64,000 bases of DNA from assembly GCF_014650595.1 (NCBI RefSeq), contig NZ_BMVG01000009.1:124001-188000 (forward strand), in the 5' to 3' direction. Made by a program: the position numbers and the translations under genes. Below, in pieces: positions 15,888 to 23,017 of this stretch; the stretch's first letter is position 1, and the number at the start of each line of letters is the position of its first letter. This DNA comes from Streptomyces alanosinicus. Lineage in GTDB: Bacteria; Actinomycetota; Actinomycetes; Streptomycetales; Streptomycetaceae. The notes under the pieces are model-generated. The model was not told where the DNA came from. It was given only the letters and a program-made list of their open reading frames with translations, and made no database searches.

Positions 15888-17111
15888 TCAGTCCACCAGC
15901 GTCGCGTGCACCAGCCGCCGCAGCTCGGGGAAGAGCTTGAGCGTCTTCGGGCGGACCTGCGTCATGAACTGCACCGTCAACTCGTGCGCCGGATCGACCC
16001 AGAACGCGGTCATGGCCGCACCGGTCCAGCCGTAGGTGCCGAGTACGGAGGGGGACAGCGTGCGGGACGGGTCGGTCACCACGGACACGTTGAAGCCGAA
16101 GCCGAGTCCGTCGTTGCCGGGCTCCCGGTGGACCGGGGCGCCGAAGGAGCGCAGGTCCACGTCGCCCGGCAGCTGGTTGCGGGTCATCGACGCGACCGTG
16201 TCCGTGGTCAGCAGCCGGACCCCGTCCAGCTCGCCGCCCCGGCGCAGCATCTCCATGAACCGGTGGAAGTCGTACGCGCAGGAGACCAGTCCGCCGCTGC
16301 CGGAGAGGAAGCGCGGCCGGCCGCGCAGCGGCAGTCCCGGCACCGGCTCGATCCCGCCGTCGTCGGTCTCGCCGTACAACTCGGCCAGCCGGCCCGCCTG
16401 TCCGGGCCCGAGGTGGAAGCCGGTGTCGGTCATGCCGAGCGGACGCAGGATCCGCTCGGCGAAGAAAGCGTCCAGCGGCTGCCCGGACACGACCTCGATC
16501 ACCCGGCCCAACACGTTGGAGGCGACCGAGTAGTTCCACTGGGTGCCGGGTTCGAACTGCAACGGCATCCGCGCGTACACCGCGGCCGCCTCGGCCAGAT
16601 CGGCGCCGGGCGGGGACGAGTTCGCCAGCCCCGAGGCGCGGTAGCGGGCGTCGACCGGGTGCCGGTGGTAGTAGCCGAACGTCAGGCCCGCGGTGTGGGT
16701 GAGCAGATGCCGGATGAGGATCGGGCCGGCGGCGGGCCGGGTGCGCAGGTCCGGTCCCGAACCGCCTTCGTACACCCTGGGCTCGGCGAACGCCGGCAGA
16801 TGGCGGCCGAGCGGGTCGTCCAGCGCCAGCCGGCCCTGCTCCACCAGCATCAGCACGGCGACCGCGGTGACCGGCTTGGTCATCGAGTAGATCCGCCACA
16901 GGGTGTCCGCCGTGACCGGCAGCCCGGCCGCCACATCACGCCGGCCGTGGGTGGTGAGCCGGGCGACCCGGCCGCCGCGGGACAGGGCCAGGAGAAAGCC
17001 CGGCAGCCGCCCCTGGTCGACATGGCCGGCGAGCCGCCGGTCCAGCCGGTCCAGCGCCTTGACGTCCAGCCCCGCCTCGTCCGGGTCGACTTCCTGCCGC
17101 AGTGGTGCCAT
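15888..17111 (-). CDS. beta-lactamase-fold serine hydrolase (class C/esterase type)
   Basis: A 407-residue protein of the beta-lactamase/penicillin-binding transpeptidase fold. The SxxK motif is in YSMTKPVTAVAVLML (about residue 76), the Tyr of the second motif is in WNYSVASNVLG, and the C-terminal part has GTYGWTGAAMTAFWVDP. No signal peptide is visible at MAPLRQEVDPDEAG, suggesting a cytoplasmic esterase or peptidase rather than a secreted beta-lactamase. It stands alone, convergent with the cyclohydrolase gene, 64 nt downstream of the MFS transporter stop on the same strand. The substrate is unknown; family members hydrolyse esters, lactones and D-peptides. Confidence 0.88.
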   Translation of the reverse strand: MAPLRQEVDPDEAGLDVKALDRLDRRLAGHVDQGRLPGFLLALSRGGRVARLTTHGRRDVAAGLPVTADTLWRIYSMTKPVTAVAVLMLVEQGRLALDDPLGRHLPAFAEPRVYEGGSGPDLRTRPAAGPILIRHLLTHTAGLTFGYYHRHPVDARYRASGLANSSPPGADLAEAAAVYARMPLQFEPGTQWNYSVASNVLGRVIEVVSGQPLDAFFAERILRPLGMTDTGFHLGPGQAGRLAELYGETDDGGIEPVPGLPLRGRPRFLSGSGGLVSCAYDFHRFMEMLRRGGELDGVRLLTTDTVASMTRNQLPGDVDLRSFGAPVHREPGNDGLGFGFNVSVVTDPSRTLSPSVLGTYGWTGAAMTAFWVDPAHELTVQFMTQVRPKTLKLFPELRRLVHATLVD

Positions 17112-17175
17112 CGCTCTCCTCCGGTCGCCTGGCCGCGGTGCCTCCCCGACCGACCGTCACGGAGGCACCCGTGCG

Positions 17176-18552
17176 TCATCGTCGCGCAGCAGCACCCCCA
17201 TGGACCCGCTCATCAGCGGTGGGTGTGATCGACACGACGCCGCCGGCTCCGGACGGCGCCTCCTGCGCGTCGGTCCCGGGCAGTGCCCGCGCCAGGAGCA
17301 GGCCGACGGCCGCGACGGCCGCGAGGGTGAGCAGCGCGGGCCCGGTCCCGGTGCCCATCAGCGCGCTCGCCGTGGCCACGCCCACGGCCGGGCCGATGTT
17401 CAACGCCGTCTGCTGCAGTCCGCCCGCCACTCCGGCCACGGCCACCTCCGCCCGGCGTACGATCACCTGGGTCGCCGCCACCATCACCGTCCCGAACCCC
17501 GCGCCCAGCAGCGCGAACGCACAGCCGAACACCGGCGCGGAGCCGGCCTCGGACAGCACGAGCACACCGAGGACGAGCAGGGCCGTCGCCGCCGTGATCG
17601 CGGCGCGCACCCCGAGGCGGCGCAGCAGCGCCGGGCACAGCGCGGCGGACGCCACCATCAGCACGGCCAGCGGCAGACCGCGCAGCGCGCTGTGCAACGG
17701 GTCGAGGCCGAGCCGCCGTTGCAGTACATAGGTGGCGACGAAGAGGGCGCCGAACAGGGCCGCGGACACGGTGAGCAGGACGCCGAGCGCCGCTGCGATC
17801 GCCCGGGAGCCGATGACCGAGGGCGGCAGCAGCGGACCGGCCGTACGGCGTTCGTGCCGCACGAGGACGGCGGTGGTGACCGCGGCGACGGCGAGCCCCG
17901 ACCCGGAGAACGGCCGCGTGGTCAGGGAGTGCACCAGGCAGGCCAGGGTCACCGCGACCAGCACGGCACCCGGCACGTCCAGAGGTGTCCGGGAGCCCGC
18001 GGGCGGCCGGCCCTTCCGCAGCAGGGCGGGCAGGCCGAAGACGAGCGAGGGCAGGACGTTGACGAAGAACACCGCCCGCCAGCCCAGTGCCGTCACCAGT
18101 GCCCCGCCCACCAGCGGACCCGCGGCCGCCGCCAGCCCGATCGCCGCGGTCCGCACGGCCAGCGGCCTGGTCAGCCGGTCCGCCGGGAACGCGGCCCGCA
18201 GCATGCCCAGCGTGGCCGGCTGCAACAGCGCACCGAACACCCCCTGGAGCGCCCGCAGTCCGATCACCCACCCCACCCCGGGCGCGACCCCGATCCCCGC
18301 CGACGCCGCCCCGAACCCCAGCATGCCGAGCGCGAACACCCGATGCTGTCCGTACCGGTCGCCGAGCCGCCCCGCGAACACCAGCAGGCTCGCCACCGCG
18401 ACGAGATAGGCCGTACTGGTCCACTGCACCTCGGCGAGCGAGGCACCCAGTTCCTGCTGCAGGCGCGGCTGGGCGACGGTGAGGACCGTACCGTCCAGTG
18501 CGACGACCACCGCGCCCGCCACGCTGCTCGCCATGGTCCAGCGCGGGTTCAC
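17176..18552 (-). CDS. MFS drug exporter (DHA2-like)
   Basis: A 458-residue major facilitator with the drug-exporter pattern: DGTVLTVAQPRLQQELG in helix 1, WTSTAYLVAVASLLVFAGRLGDRYGQHR (motif A region), and RALQGVFGALLQPATLGML (motif C region). Twelve to fourteen membrane helices are likely. The GTG start overlaps the TGA of the upstream TetR gene, so regulator and pump are one transcript. The TetR has a perfect palindromic operator at its 5' end, giving a self-contained, inducible efflux unit. The exported compound cannot be deduced. Confidence 0.9.
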   Translation of the reverse strand: MNPRWTMASSVAGAVVVALDGTVLTVAQPRLQQELGASLAEVQWTSTAYLVAVASLLVFAGRLGDRYGQHRVFALGMLGFGAASAGIGVAPGVGWVIGLRALQGVFGALLQPATLGMLRAAFPADRLTRPLAVRTAAIGLAAAAGPLVGGALVTALGWRAVFFVNVLPSLVFGLPALLRKGRPPAGSRTPLDVPGAVLVAVTLACLVHSLTTRPFSGSGLAVAAVTTAVLVRHERRTAGPLLPPSVIGSRAIAAALGVLLTVSAALFGALFVATYVLQRRLGLDPLHSALRGLPLAVLMVASAALCPALLRRLGVRAAITAATALLVLGVLVLSEAGSAPVFGCAFALLGAGFGTVMVAATQVIVRRAEVAVAGVAGGLQQTALNIGPAVGVATASALMGTGTGPALLTLAAVAAVGLLLARALPGTDAQEAPSGAGGVVSITPTADERVHGGAAARR

Positions 18553-19130
18553 CGGCCGCCCTCCGCACCCAGATGCGCCACCAGTACCGCATCGAGCAGC
18601 GGACCCAAGTCATCGTCCTCGACGGCGAGTTGGAGGCTGCGCCAGCGCCACAGCTGGGCGAGGCCGTGCAGATTCGCCCACAACGCGCCCGCCACCCGGC
18701 GGGCGTCTGCCTCCGGACGGGCCGCACCGACCAGTCCCGTGAGCACCCCGAACAGCGGAAGGCTCGTCTCCCGCAACCCCAACTGTCCGCTCTCCAACAG
18801 ATCATGACGGAACATCAGCTCGTACATGCCGGGGTTGTCCGACGCGAACCCCAGATACGTCCGGGCCAGCGCCGCCACCCGTGCCCGGGGGTCCGCCGGG
18901 GCGTGCGCGAGCGTCGTCCGCGCGCGCACGCCCAGGTCGGCGAAGCCCTGGCGGGCGATGGCCGACAGCAGTTCCAGATGGGTGGGGAAGTGGCGGCGCG
19001 GCGCGCCGTGCGAGACGCCGGCGCGCCGGGCGATCTCCCGCAGGGTCAGCGCCCGCAGCCCCTCGGCGGCCAGCAGCTCCACACCCACGTCGACCAGACG
19101 CTCACGCAACCCCATGTCGGATTCAGGCAT
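18549..19130 (-). CDS. TetR family regulator of the adjacent MFS pump
   Basis: A 193-residue TetR protein. The helix-turn-helix is ALTLREIARRAGVSHGAPRRHF near residues 30-50, followed by a ligand-binding domain of about 140 residues with YELMFRHDLL, like the TetR_C_33 type. The ATG at 19130 forms the edge of the operator palindrome (19130-19166), and no ribosome binding site is visible, so the mRNA is probably leaderless or nearly so; alternatives are GTG 19136 and ATG 19115. The gene overlaps the pump gene by 4 nt. It should repress its own operon until it binds a pump substrate. Confidence 0.88.
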   Translation of the reverse strand: MPESDMGLRERLVDVGVELLAAEGLRALTLREIARRAGVSHGAPRRHFPTHLELLSAIARQGFADLGVRARTTLAHAPADPRARVAALARTYLGFASDNPGMYELMFRHDLLESGQLGLRETSLPLFGVLTGLVGAARPEADARRVAGALWANLHGLAQLWRWRSLQLAVEDDDLGPLLDAVLVAHLGAEGGR

Positions 19131-19166
19131 AGACACTGTCTACCAGGGCGAGGTAGACAGTGTCTA
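19130..19166. promoter_or_regulatory. perfect palindromic TetR operator and promoter
   Basis: Two 15-bp arms (TAGACACTGTCTACC and its exact complement) are separated by 7 bp. Each half contains a TAGACA/TGTCTA core that also resembles a Streptomyces -10 box, so bound repressor would cover the promoter of the TetR-MFS operon and its start codon. Confidence 0.85.
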
Positions 19167-19178
19167 CAGCATGGCCGC

Positions 19179-19218
19179 TGACCGCATGACCGCATGACCG
19201 CATGACCGCATGACCGCG
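19179..19218. repeat. 8-bp tandem repeat, five copies
   Basis: TGACCGCA is repeated four times head to tail, followed by a fifth copy with one mismatch (TGACCGCG). It lies between the TetR operator and the F420-type oxidoreductase gene. Confidence 0.85.
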
Positions 19219-19266
19219 TGGCCGGTGCGGGGAATGCGATGCCCTTTCCGGCGAGTTGACGCTGGT

Positions 19267-19704
19267 ATGACTCACGACACCGCGCAGGACGCACTGCTCG
19301 AACTGCTCGCGGCGGGCCACGCGGGCGTCCTGGTGACCCTCAAGCAGGACGGCCGTCCCCAGCTGTCCAACGTCTCCCACGCCTACGACCCGGGCGAGCG
19401 GATCATCCGGATCTCCGTCACCGACGACCGCGCCAAGACCCGCAATCTGCGCCGCGACCCCCGCGCCTCGTACCACGTCACCAGCGACGACCGCTGGGCG
19501 TACACCGTCGCCGAGGGAACGGCCGAGCTGACGCCGGTCGCCCGGGACCCGCACGACGACACCGTCGAGGAGCTGATCCGCCTCTACCGGGACGCCGTCG
19601 GCGAACACCCGGACTGGGACGACTACCGGGCGGCGATGGTCCGCGACCGTCGGCTCGTGGTGCGCCTGCGCGTCGACCGGGCGTACGGCGTCCCGAAGCG
19701 CTGA
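19267..19704 (+). CDS. PPOX-class F420-dependent oxidoreductase
   Basis: A 145-residue split-barrel flavin/deazaflavin protein. GVLVTLKQDGRPQLSNVSHAY, IRISVTDDRAKTRNLRRDPR and ASYHVTSDDRWAYTVAEGTAEL follow the pattern of the F420-binding pyridoxamine-oxidase-like family common in actinobacteria. The KTRNLRRDPR segment is the usual phosphate or cofactor tail contact. The ATG at 19267 has only a weak GCGAG upstream. It lies between two TetR genes and is not obviously in an operon. Substrate unknown. Confidence 0.85.
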   Translation: MTHDTAQDALLELLAAGHAGVLVTLKQDGRPQLSNVSHAYDPGERIIRISVTDDRAKTRNLRRDPRASYHVTSDDRWAYTVAEGTAELTPVARDPHDDTVEELIRLYRDAVGEHPDWDDYRAAMVRDRRLVVRLRVDRAYGVPKR

Positions 19705-19748
19705 CCCGCGACGGACTCCCGCTGCGCCGCCCCGGTGGCCGCCGCCGT

Positions 19749-19764
19749 TATGACGCCGGTCATA
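19749..19764. promoter_or_regulatory. short palindromic operator before the second TetR gene
   Basis: TATGAC and GTCATA flank 4 bp. The right arm runs into TAGAGT at 19763-19768, a plausible -10 box placing the start of transcription at or next to the ATG at 19776, which would be leaderless. Confidence 0.6.
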
Positions 19765-19775
19765 GAGTGTGGGGC

Positions 19776-20417
19776 ATGGAGCGCGAAGGCGAGGAGCGGA
19801 GGCCGGCGATGGGCGAGGAGCGTCGGGGTCCCCGGGAGCGGATGGTCTTCAGCGCGGCCCAGCTCATCCGGCAGGGCGGCGTCGCCGCGACCGGTATGCG
19901 CGAGGTCGCCGCGCACGCCGGCGCACCGCGCGGCTCGCTCCAGCACTACTTCCCGGGCGGAAAGGAACAGCTGGTCGACGAGGCGGTCGGCTGGGCGGGC
20001 CGGTACGCCGGCCGGCGGATCGCCCGCTTTCTCGCGGGCCTGGCGGAGCCGACCCCGAGCGGGCTGTTCGCGGCGATGGCCGCGCAGTGGACCGACGAGT
20101 ACACGGCGGACGGCTTCGGGGCGGGCTGCCCCCTCGCCGCCGCCACCGTCGAGTGCGCCGCCGCCGGCGGCTCGACCCGGCAGGCCGTGGCCGCCGCGTT
20201 CACGACCTGGCGGACCCCGCTCGCCGAGGCCCTGGCCGGCCTGGGCGTCCCCATGGCCCGCGCCGACTCGCTGGCCACGCTGATGATCAGCACCCTGGAG
20301 GGCGCGATCCTGATGTCCCGCGCCGCACAGGACGTACGCCCCCTGACCACGGCCGTACAGGAACTCGGCCCGCTGCTCGACGCGGCGGTGCTTGTCCGGG
20401 GCGGCCCGCCGCACTAG
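19776..20417 (+). CDS. TetR family regulator, LmrA/YxaF type
   Basis: A 213-residue TetR protein. The DNA-binding part has ERMVFSAAQLIRQGG and GMREVAAHAGAPRGSLQHYFPGGKEQL, the form typical of the LmrA/YxaF branch, and the C-terminal domain has the GCPLAAATVE signature of that branch. The ATG at 19776 fits a leaderless transcript from the TAGAGT box; ATG 19809 has a good GGAGG 6 nt upstream and is an alternative start. It may control the VOC gene 9 nt downstream or a distant target. Confidence 0.88.
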   Translation: MEREGEERRPAMGEERRGPRERMVFSAAQLIRQGGVAATGMREVAAHAGAPRGSLQHYFPGGKEQLVDEAVGWAGRYAGRRIARFLAGLAEPTPSGLFAAMAAQWTDEYTADGFGAGCPLAAATVECAAAGGSTRQAVAAAFTTWRTPLAEALAGLGVPMARADSLATLMISTLEGAILMSRAAQDVRPLTTAVQELGPLLDAAVLVRGGPPH

Positions 20418-20426
20418 CCTCCGCGC

Positions 20427-20768
20427 GTGATCAACGGTGCGCATGTGGTGCTCCACAGCCAGGACGCGGAGGCCGACCGGGCCTTTCTGCGTGACACCCT
20501 CGGGTGGGCACATGTCGACGCGGGCCATGGCTGGCTCATCTTCCAGGCGCCGCCCGCCGAGGTGGCCTGCCACCCGACGGACGGCGAGCCGACGCACGAA
20601 CTGATGCTGATGTGCGATGACCTCGACGCGACGCGGCGGCAACTCGCCGAGCAGGGAGTGGAGTTCACCCGGCCGGTGGAGGAGGCCCGCTGGGGCCGGG
20701 TGACCGCCCTGCGGCTGCCCGGCGGCGGCGAACTCGCCCTGTACGAGCCACGCCACCCGAAACCCTAG
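20427..20768 (+). CDS. VOC (glyoxalase/bleomycin-resistance fold) protein
   Basis: A 113-residue single vicinal-oxygen-chelate domain pair: NGAHVVLHSQDAEADRAFLRDTLGW, then THELMLMCDDLDATRRQLAEQGVEF and LRLPGGGELALYEPRHP. The usual metal ligands are His in the first strand and Glu/His in the second half (here HELM and ALYEP). The GTG start is 9 nt after the TetR stop, so the two may be cotranscribed. The substrate cannot be deduced. Confidence 0.8.
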   Translation: MINGAHVVLHSQDAEADRAFLRDTLGWAHVDAGHGWLIFQAPPAEVACHPTDGEPTHELMLMCDDLDATRRQLAEQGVEFTRPVEEARWGRVTALRLPGGGELALYEPRHPKP

Positions 20769-21050
20769 GGCCTCTTCGGCGGACCCGAGCCGGTCTCACG
20801 CCGTGATCCGCTCCGCCGGTTCCGGCCGCGACCGGCGATCTGGGCGGCGAAGGTGACCGCGAACCCGGCCACCGCGAAGCCGGTCTGCGTGCCGATCGCC
20901 ATGCCGGACAGCCGGACCCGGGTCGCGAACATCTCGCCGTAGAAGGCCGGCCACACCCCGTTCGCGGCGCTGTGGACGACCCCGAAGGCCACGGATCCCG
21001 AGGATCAGGGTCAGTGGCCGCGAATGGGCGGAGACCGCCCACAACGCGAC
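20765..21050 (-). pseudogene. remnant of an MHS-family MFS transporter
   Basis: The minus-strand frame 20992-20765 reads VAFGVVHSAANGVWPAFYGE then RLSGMAIGTQTGFAVAGFAV, a typical metabolite:proton symporter segment. The preceding piece ALWAVSAHSRPLTLILG lies in another frame just upstream (about 20995-21050), so a frameshift separates them. Both the N-terminal half and the last 100 or so residues are missing; the frame ends in unrelated residues. It is a dead fragment. Confidence 0.7.
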
Positions 21051-21104
21051 ATCCCGACCGCGTCACCGATGGCGTACGCCAGTGCCCATACGGCAGCAAA
21101 GGTG

Positions 21105-21150
21105 CTTACGCGAGATCGATGACGACGAAGGCCGACAGCTTCGAGGTGCT
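21105..21150 (+). pseudogene. possible IS630-type transposase N-terminal scrap
   Basis: About 15 codons read CLREIDDDEGRQLRG, resembling the start of IS630-family transposases, and then similarity stops. Short match, so tentative. It adjoins the broken transporter and suggests an insertion or excision event. The following 21150-21380 shows no recognisable gene. Confidence 0.3.
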
Positions 21151-21383
21151 GTACCCGAGATCGTCCCGTACTCGCAGCGCGCCGTAGTGCCCGGGCCGCG
21201 GCACGAGAAGTCGTTGCCGCACAACCCAGTGGGTATGTACTGCAACAGCGACTACTGGCGGGGCATCGCCACCACCGGCCTTTACCAGGACTCAGCTGGG
21301 CAGAACTGCGCACGTGGGCCCTGCCGTTCGCCGGTTCGCCGAAGCCGGCGTCCGATCGCCACCGTCTCGATGGAGGAGGTTCG

Positions 21384-21899
21384 GTGAAACTCGTCTCTCG
21401 CGCCCAGTGGGGTGCCCGGCCATGGCGGGAGCCCAATGGCTCCATCCCCTACGCCGGGCCACGGAAGGGAACGAAGCTCCACTACCTGGGAACTGCCTAC
21501 ACGTTCGGGCCGCACAACTCATGTCCCGTCTATGTGCGGAAGCTGCAGGCATCCCACATGGACGTCGAGGGATGGTCGGACATCGGCTACTCGTTCGTGG
21601 TCTGTGAGCACGGCTACGTCTTCGAGGGCCGCGGTCTGGTCCGCCGCAACAGCGCCAACGGCAACGTGTCACTCAACGAAGCCCACTACGCCGTCGCTGC
21701 CCTGCTGGGGGCCTCGGGCTCGACCCATCCGACCGACGTCCAGTTACGCGGGCTCCGGGATGCGATCGACTACTGCCGCGCCGACGGCCCGGCGGGCACT
21801 GAGATCAAGGGTCACCGCGACGGCTACCCAACCTTGTGCCCTGGCGACGTCCTGTACGCCTGGGTCCGAGCCGGGGCCCCTGGCCCAACGCCCCCGTAA
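21384..21899 (+). CDS. N-acetylmuramoyl-L-alanine amidase (PGRP/Amidase_2, endolysin-like)
   Basis: A 171-residue amidase-2 domain protein: VSRAQWGARPW at the start, KLHYLGTAYTFG (first zinc His), VYVRKLQASHMDVEGWSDIG, GYVFEGRGL, and C-terminal IKGHRDGYPTLCPGDVLY with the second His and the Cys ligand. It cleaves the amide bond between muramic acid and the stem peptide. There is no signal peptide, as in phage endolysins. The GTG start has AGGAGG 4 nt upstream. Codon use here is less extreme than in the neighbours (for instance TACCCAACC), and broken genes lie on the left, so it was probably acquired from a phage. Confidence 0.85.
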   Translation: MKLVSRAQWGARPWREPNGSIPYAGPRKGTKLHYLGTAYTFGPHNSCPVYVRKLQASHMDVEGWSDIGYSFVVCEHGYVFEGRGLVRRNSANGNVSLNEAHYAVAALLGASGSTHPTDVQLRGLRDAIDYCRADGPAGTEIKGHRDGYPTLCPGDVLYAWVRAGAPGPTPP

Positions 21900-22018
21900 A
21901 TGAAGGGCGGAGACTCGACGAAGAGGTGAGCGGCCGCCCTGTCAGGAGGTCGGGCGCGACGAGCCTCGCGCCCGCTGCGGTCGCCGCTGCCACCAGGCCA
22001 ACCTGATAGACCGAGGAT

Positions 22019-22039
22019 GGGCGCGCTGCCTGCGCGCCC
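22019..22039. terminator. short hairpin, possible terminator
   Basis: A 7-bp stem GGGCGCG/CGCGCCC with a 7-nt loop lies between the amidase and the convergent TetR gene. No U-tract follows. Confidence 0.4.
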
Positions 22040-22054
22040 GCGGTGCCATGGGCG

Positions 22055-22720
22055 TCAGCCGGCCGTCCGCTCCGCCGTCAGGTAGGCGATCACCATGTCG
22101 CCGAGCATGGTCCGGTAGTGCTCCCGCCGGGCGGGATCCACCAGGTCCCGGCCGAACAGCGCGCCGAAGGTGTGCCGGTTGGCGACCCGGAAGAAGCAGA
22201 ACGAGCTGATCATCGCGTGCAGGTCGACGGCGTCCACATCGGCCGTGAACAGCCCCGACTCCTGCCCCGTGGCGAGGATCCGGCGGATCACCTCCAGGGC
22301 CGGGGAGCCGATCCTGCCGAGTTTCCCGGAGGCCGCGATGTGCTCGGCGTCGTGGATGTTCTCGATGCTGACCAGGCGGATGAAGTCCGGGTGCCGCTCG
22401 TGGTGGTCGAAGGTCAGCTCGGCCAGCCGGCGGATCGCGGCGACCGGGTCCAGATGCTCGACGTCCAGGTGCTGCTCGGCCTCGCGGATCACCCCGTACG
22501 CCCGCTCCAGAACGGCCGTGAACAGCTGCTCCTTGCCGCCGAAGTAGTAATAGATCATCCGCTTGGTGGTGCGGGTGCGGGCCGCTATCTCGTCCACCCG
22601 CGCGCCGTCGTAGCCGGCCCGTGCGAACTCCTGCGTGGCCACGTCGAGGATCTCGGCCCTGGTGCGGGCGGCGTCGCGCCCCCGTCCTTCAGGGCGTACC
22701 GGTTCTGCGACGCTGGTCAT
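22055..22720 (-). CDS. TetR family regulator
   Basis: A 221-residue TetR protein with the DNA-binding region TRAEILDVATQEFARAGYDG, VDEIAARTRTTKRMIYYYFGGKEQL. The C-terminal domain includes FIRLVSIENIHDAEHIA and FFRVANRHTFGALFGRDL, a pattern seen in regulators of catabolic or nucleobase pathways (TetR_C_15/NicS-like). The start at 22720 has GGA 7 nt upstream; the much longer in-frame reading to 23707 is a composition artefact. It diverges from the glycosyltransferase gene. Confidence 0.85.
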   Translation of the reverse strand: MTSVAEPVRPEGRGRDAARTRAEILDVATQEFARAGYDGARVDEIAARTRTTKRMIYYYFGGKEQLFTAVLERAYGVIREAEQHLDVEHLDPVAAIRRLAELTFDHHERHPDFIRLVSIENIHDAEHIAASGKLGRIGSPALEVIRRILATGQESGLFTADVDAVDLHAMISSFCFFRVANRHTFGALFGRDLVDPARREHYRTMLGDMVIAYLTAERTAG

Positions 22721-23017
22721 CGGTTTCCTTCGGGCCGGGAGGACGCCGGGTCGGCGCGCTCGGTCGGCGCGCTCGTGCGCGTGCCGGTGATTGTAGAAGC
22801 AGGGCGCCAGGGCTGCCGGGGTCAGCTCGGGTCGTACGGAAGACCCGGTGCCGGGCGAAAGAGGCGGTGAAGGAGCCGGTGAGCCGGCGGTGAGACCTCG
22901 GTGAGACCCGACCCCAGGGCGCGCCACGCCCCGGTCCGGCGGCCGATACTCGCACGGTGCGGGGCGTACCCGGTGTCCCGGACCCGAGAGCCCCTGGTCC
23001 GGGTCCCTGGAAGTCCC

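Noticed and set aside
16903..18807. 634-codon plus-strand frame
   Set aside because: Antisense to the serine hydrolase and MFS pump; composition shadow.
19179..19218. Short repeats as a small RNA or attachment site
   Set aside because: Only a simple 8-bp tandem array; no stem-loop or integrase nearby.
21150..21383. A coding gene between the broken transporter and the amidase
   Set aside because: No frame gives a recognisable domain or a credible start; likely scar DNA.
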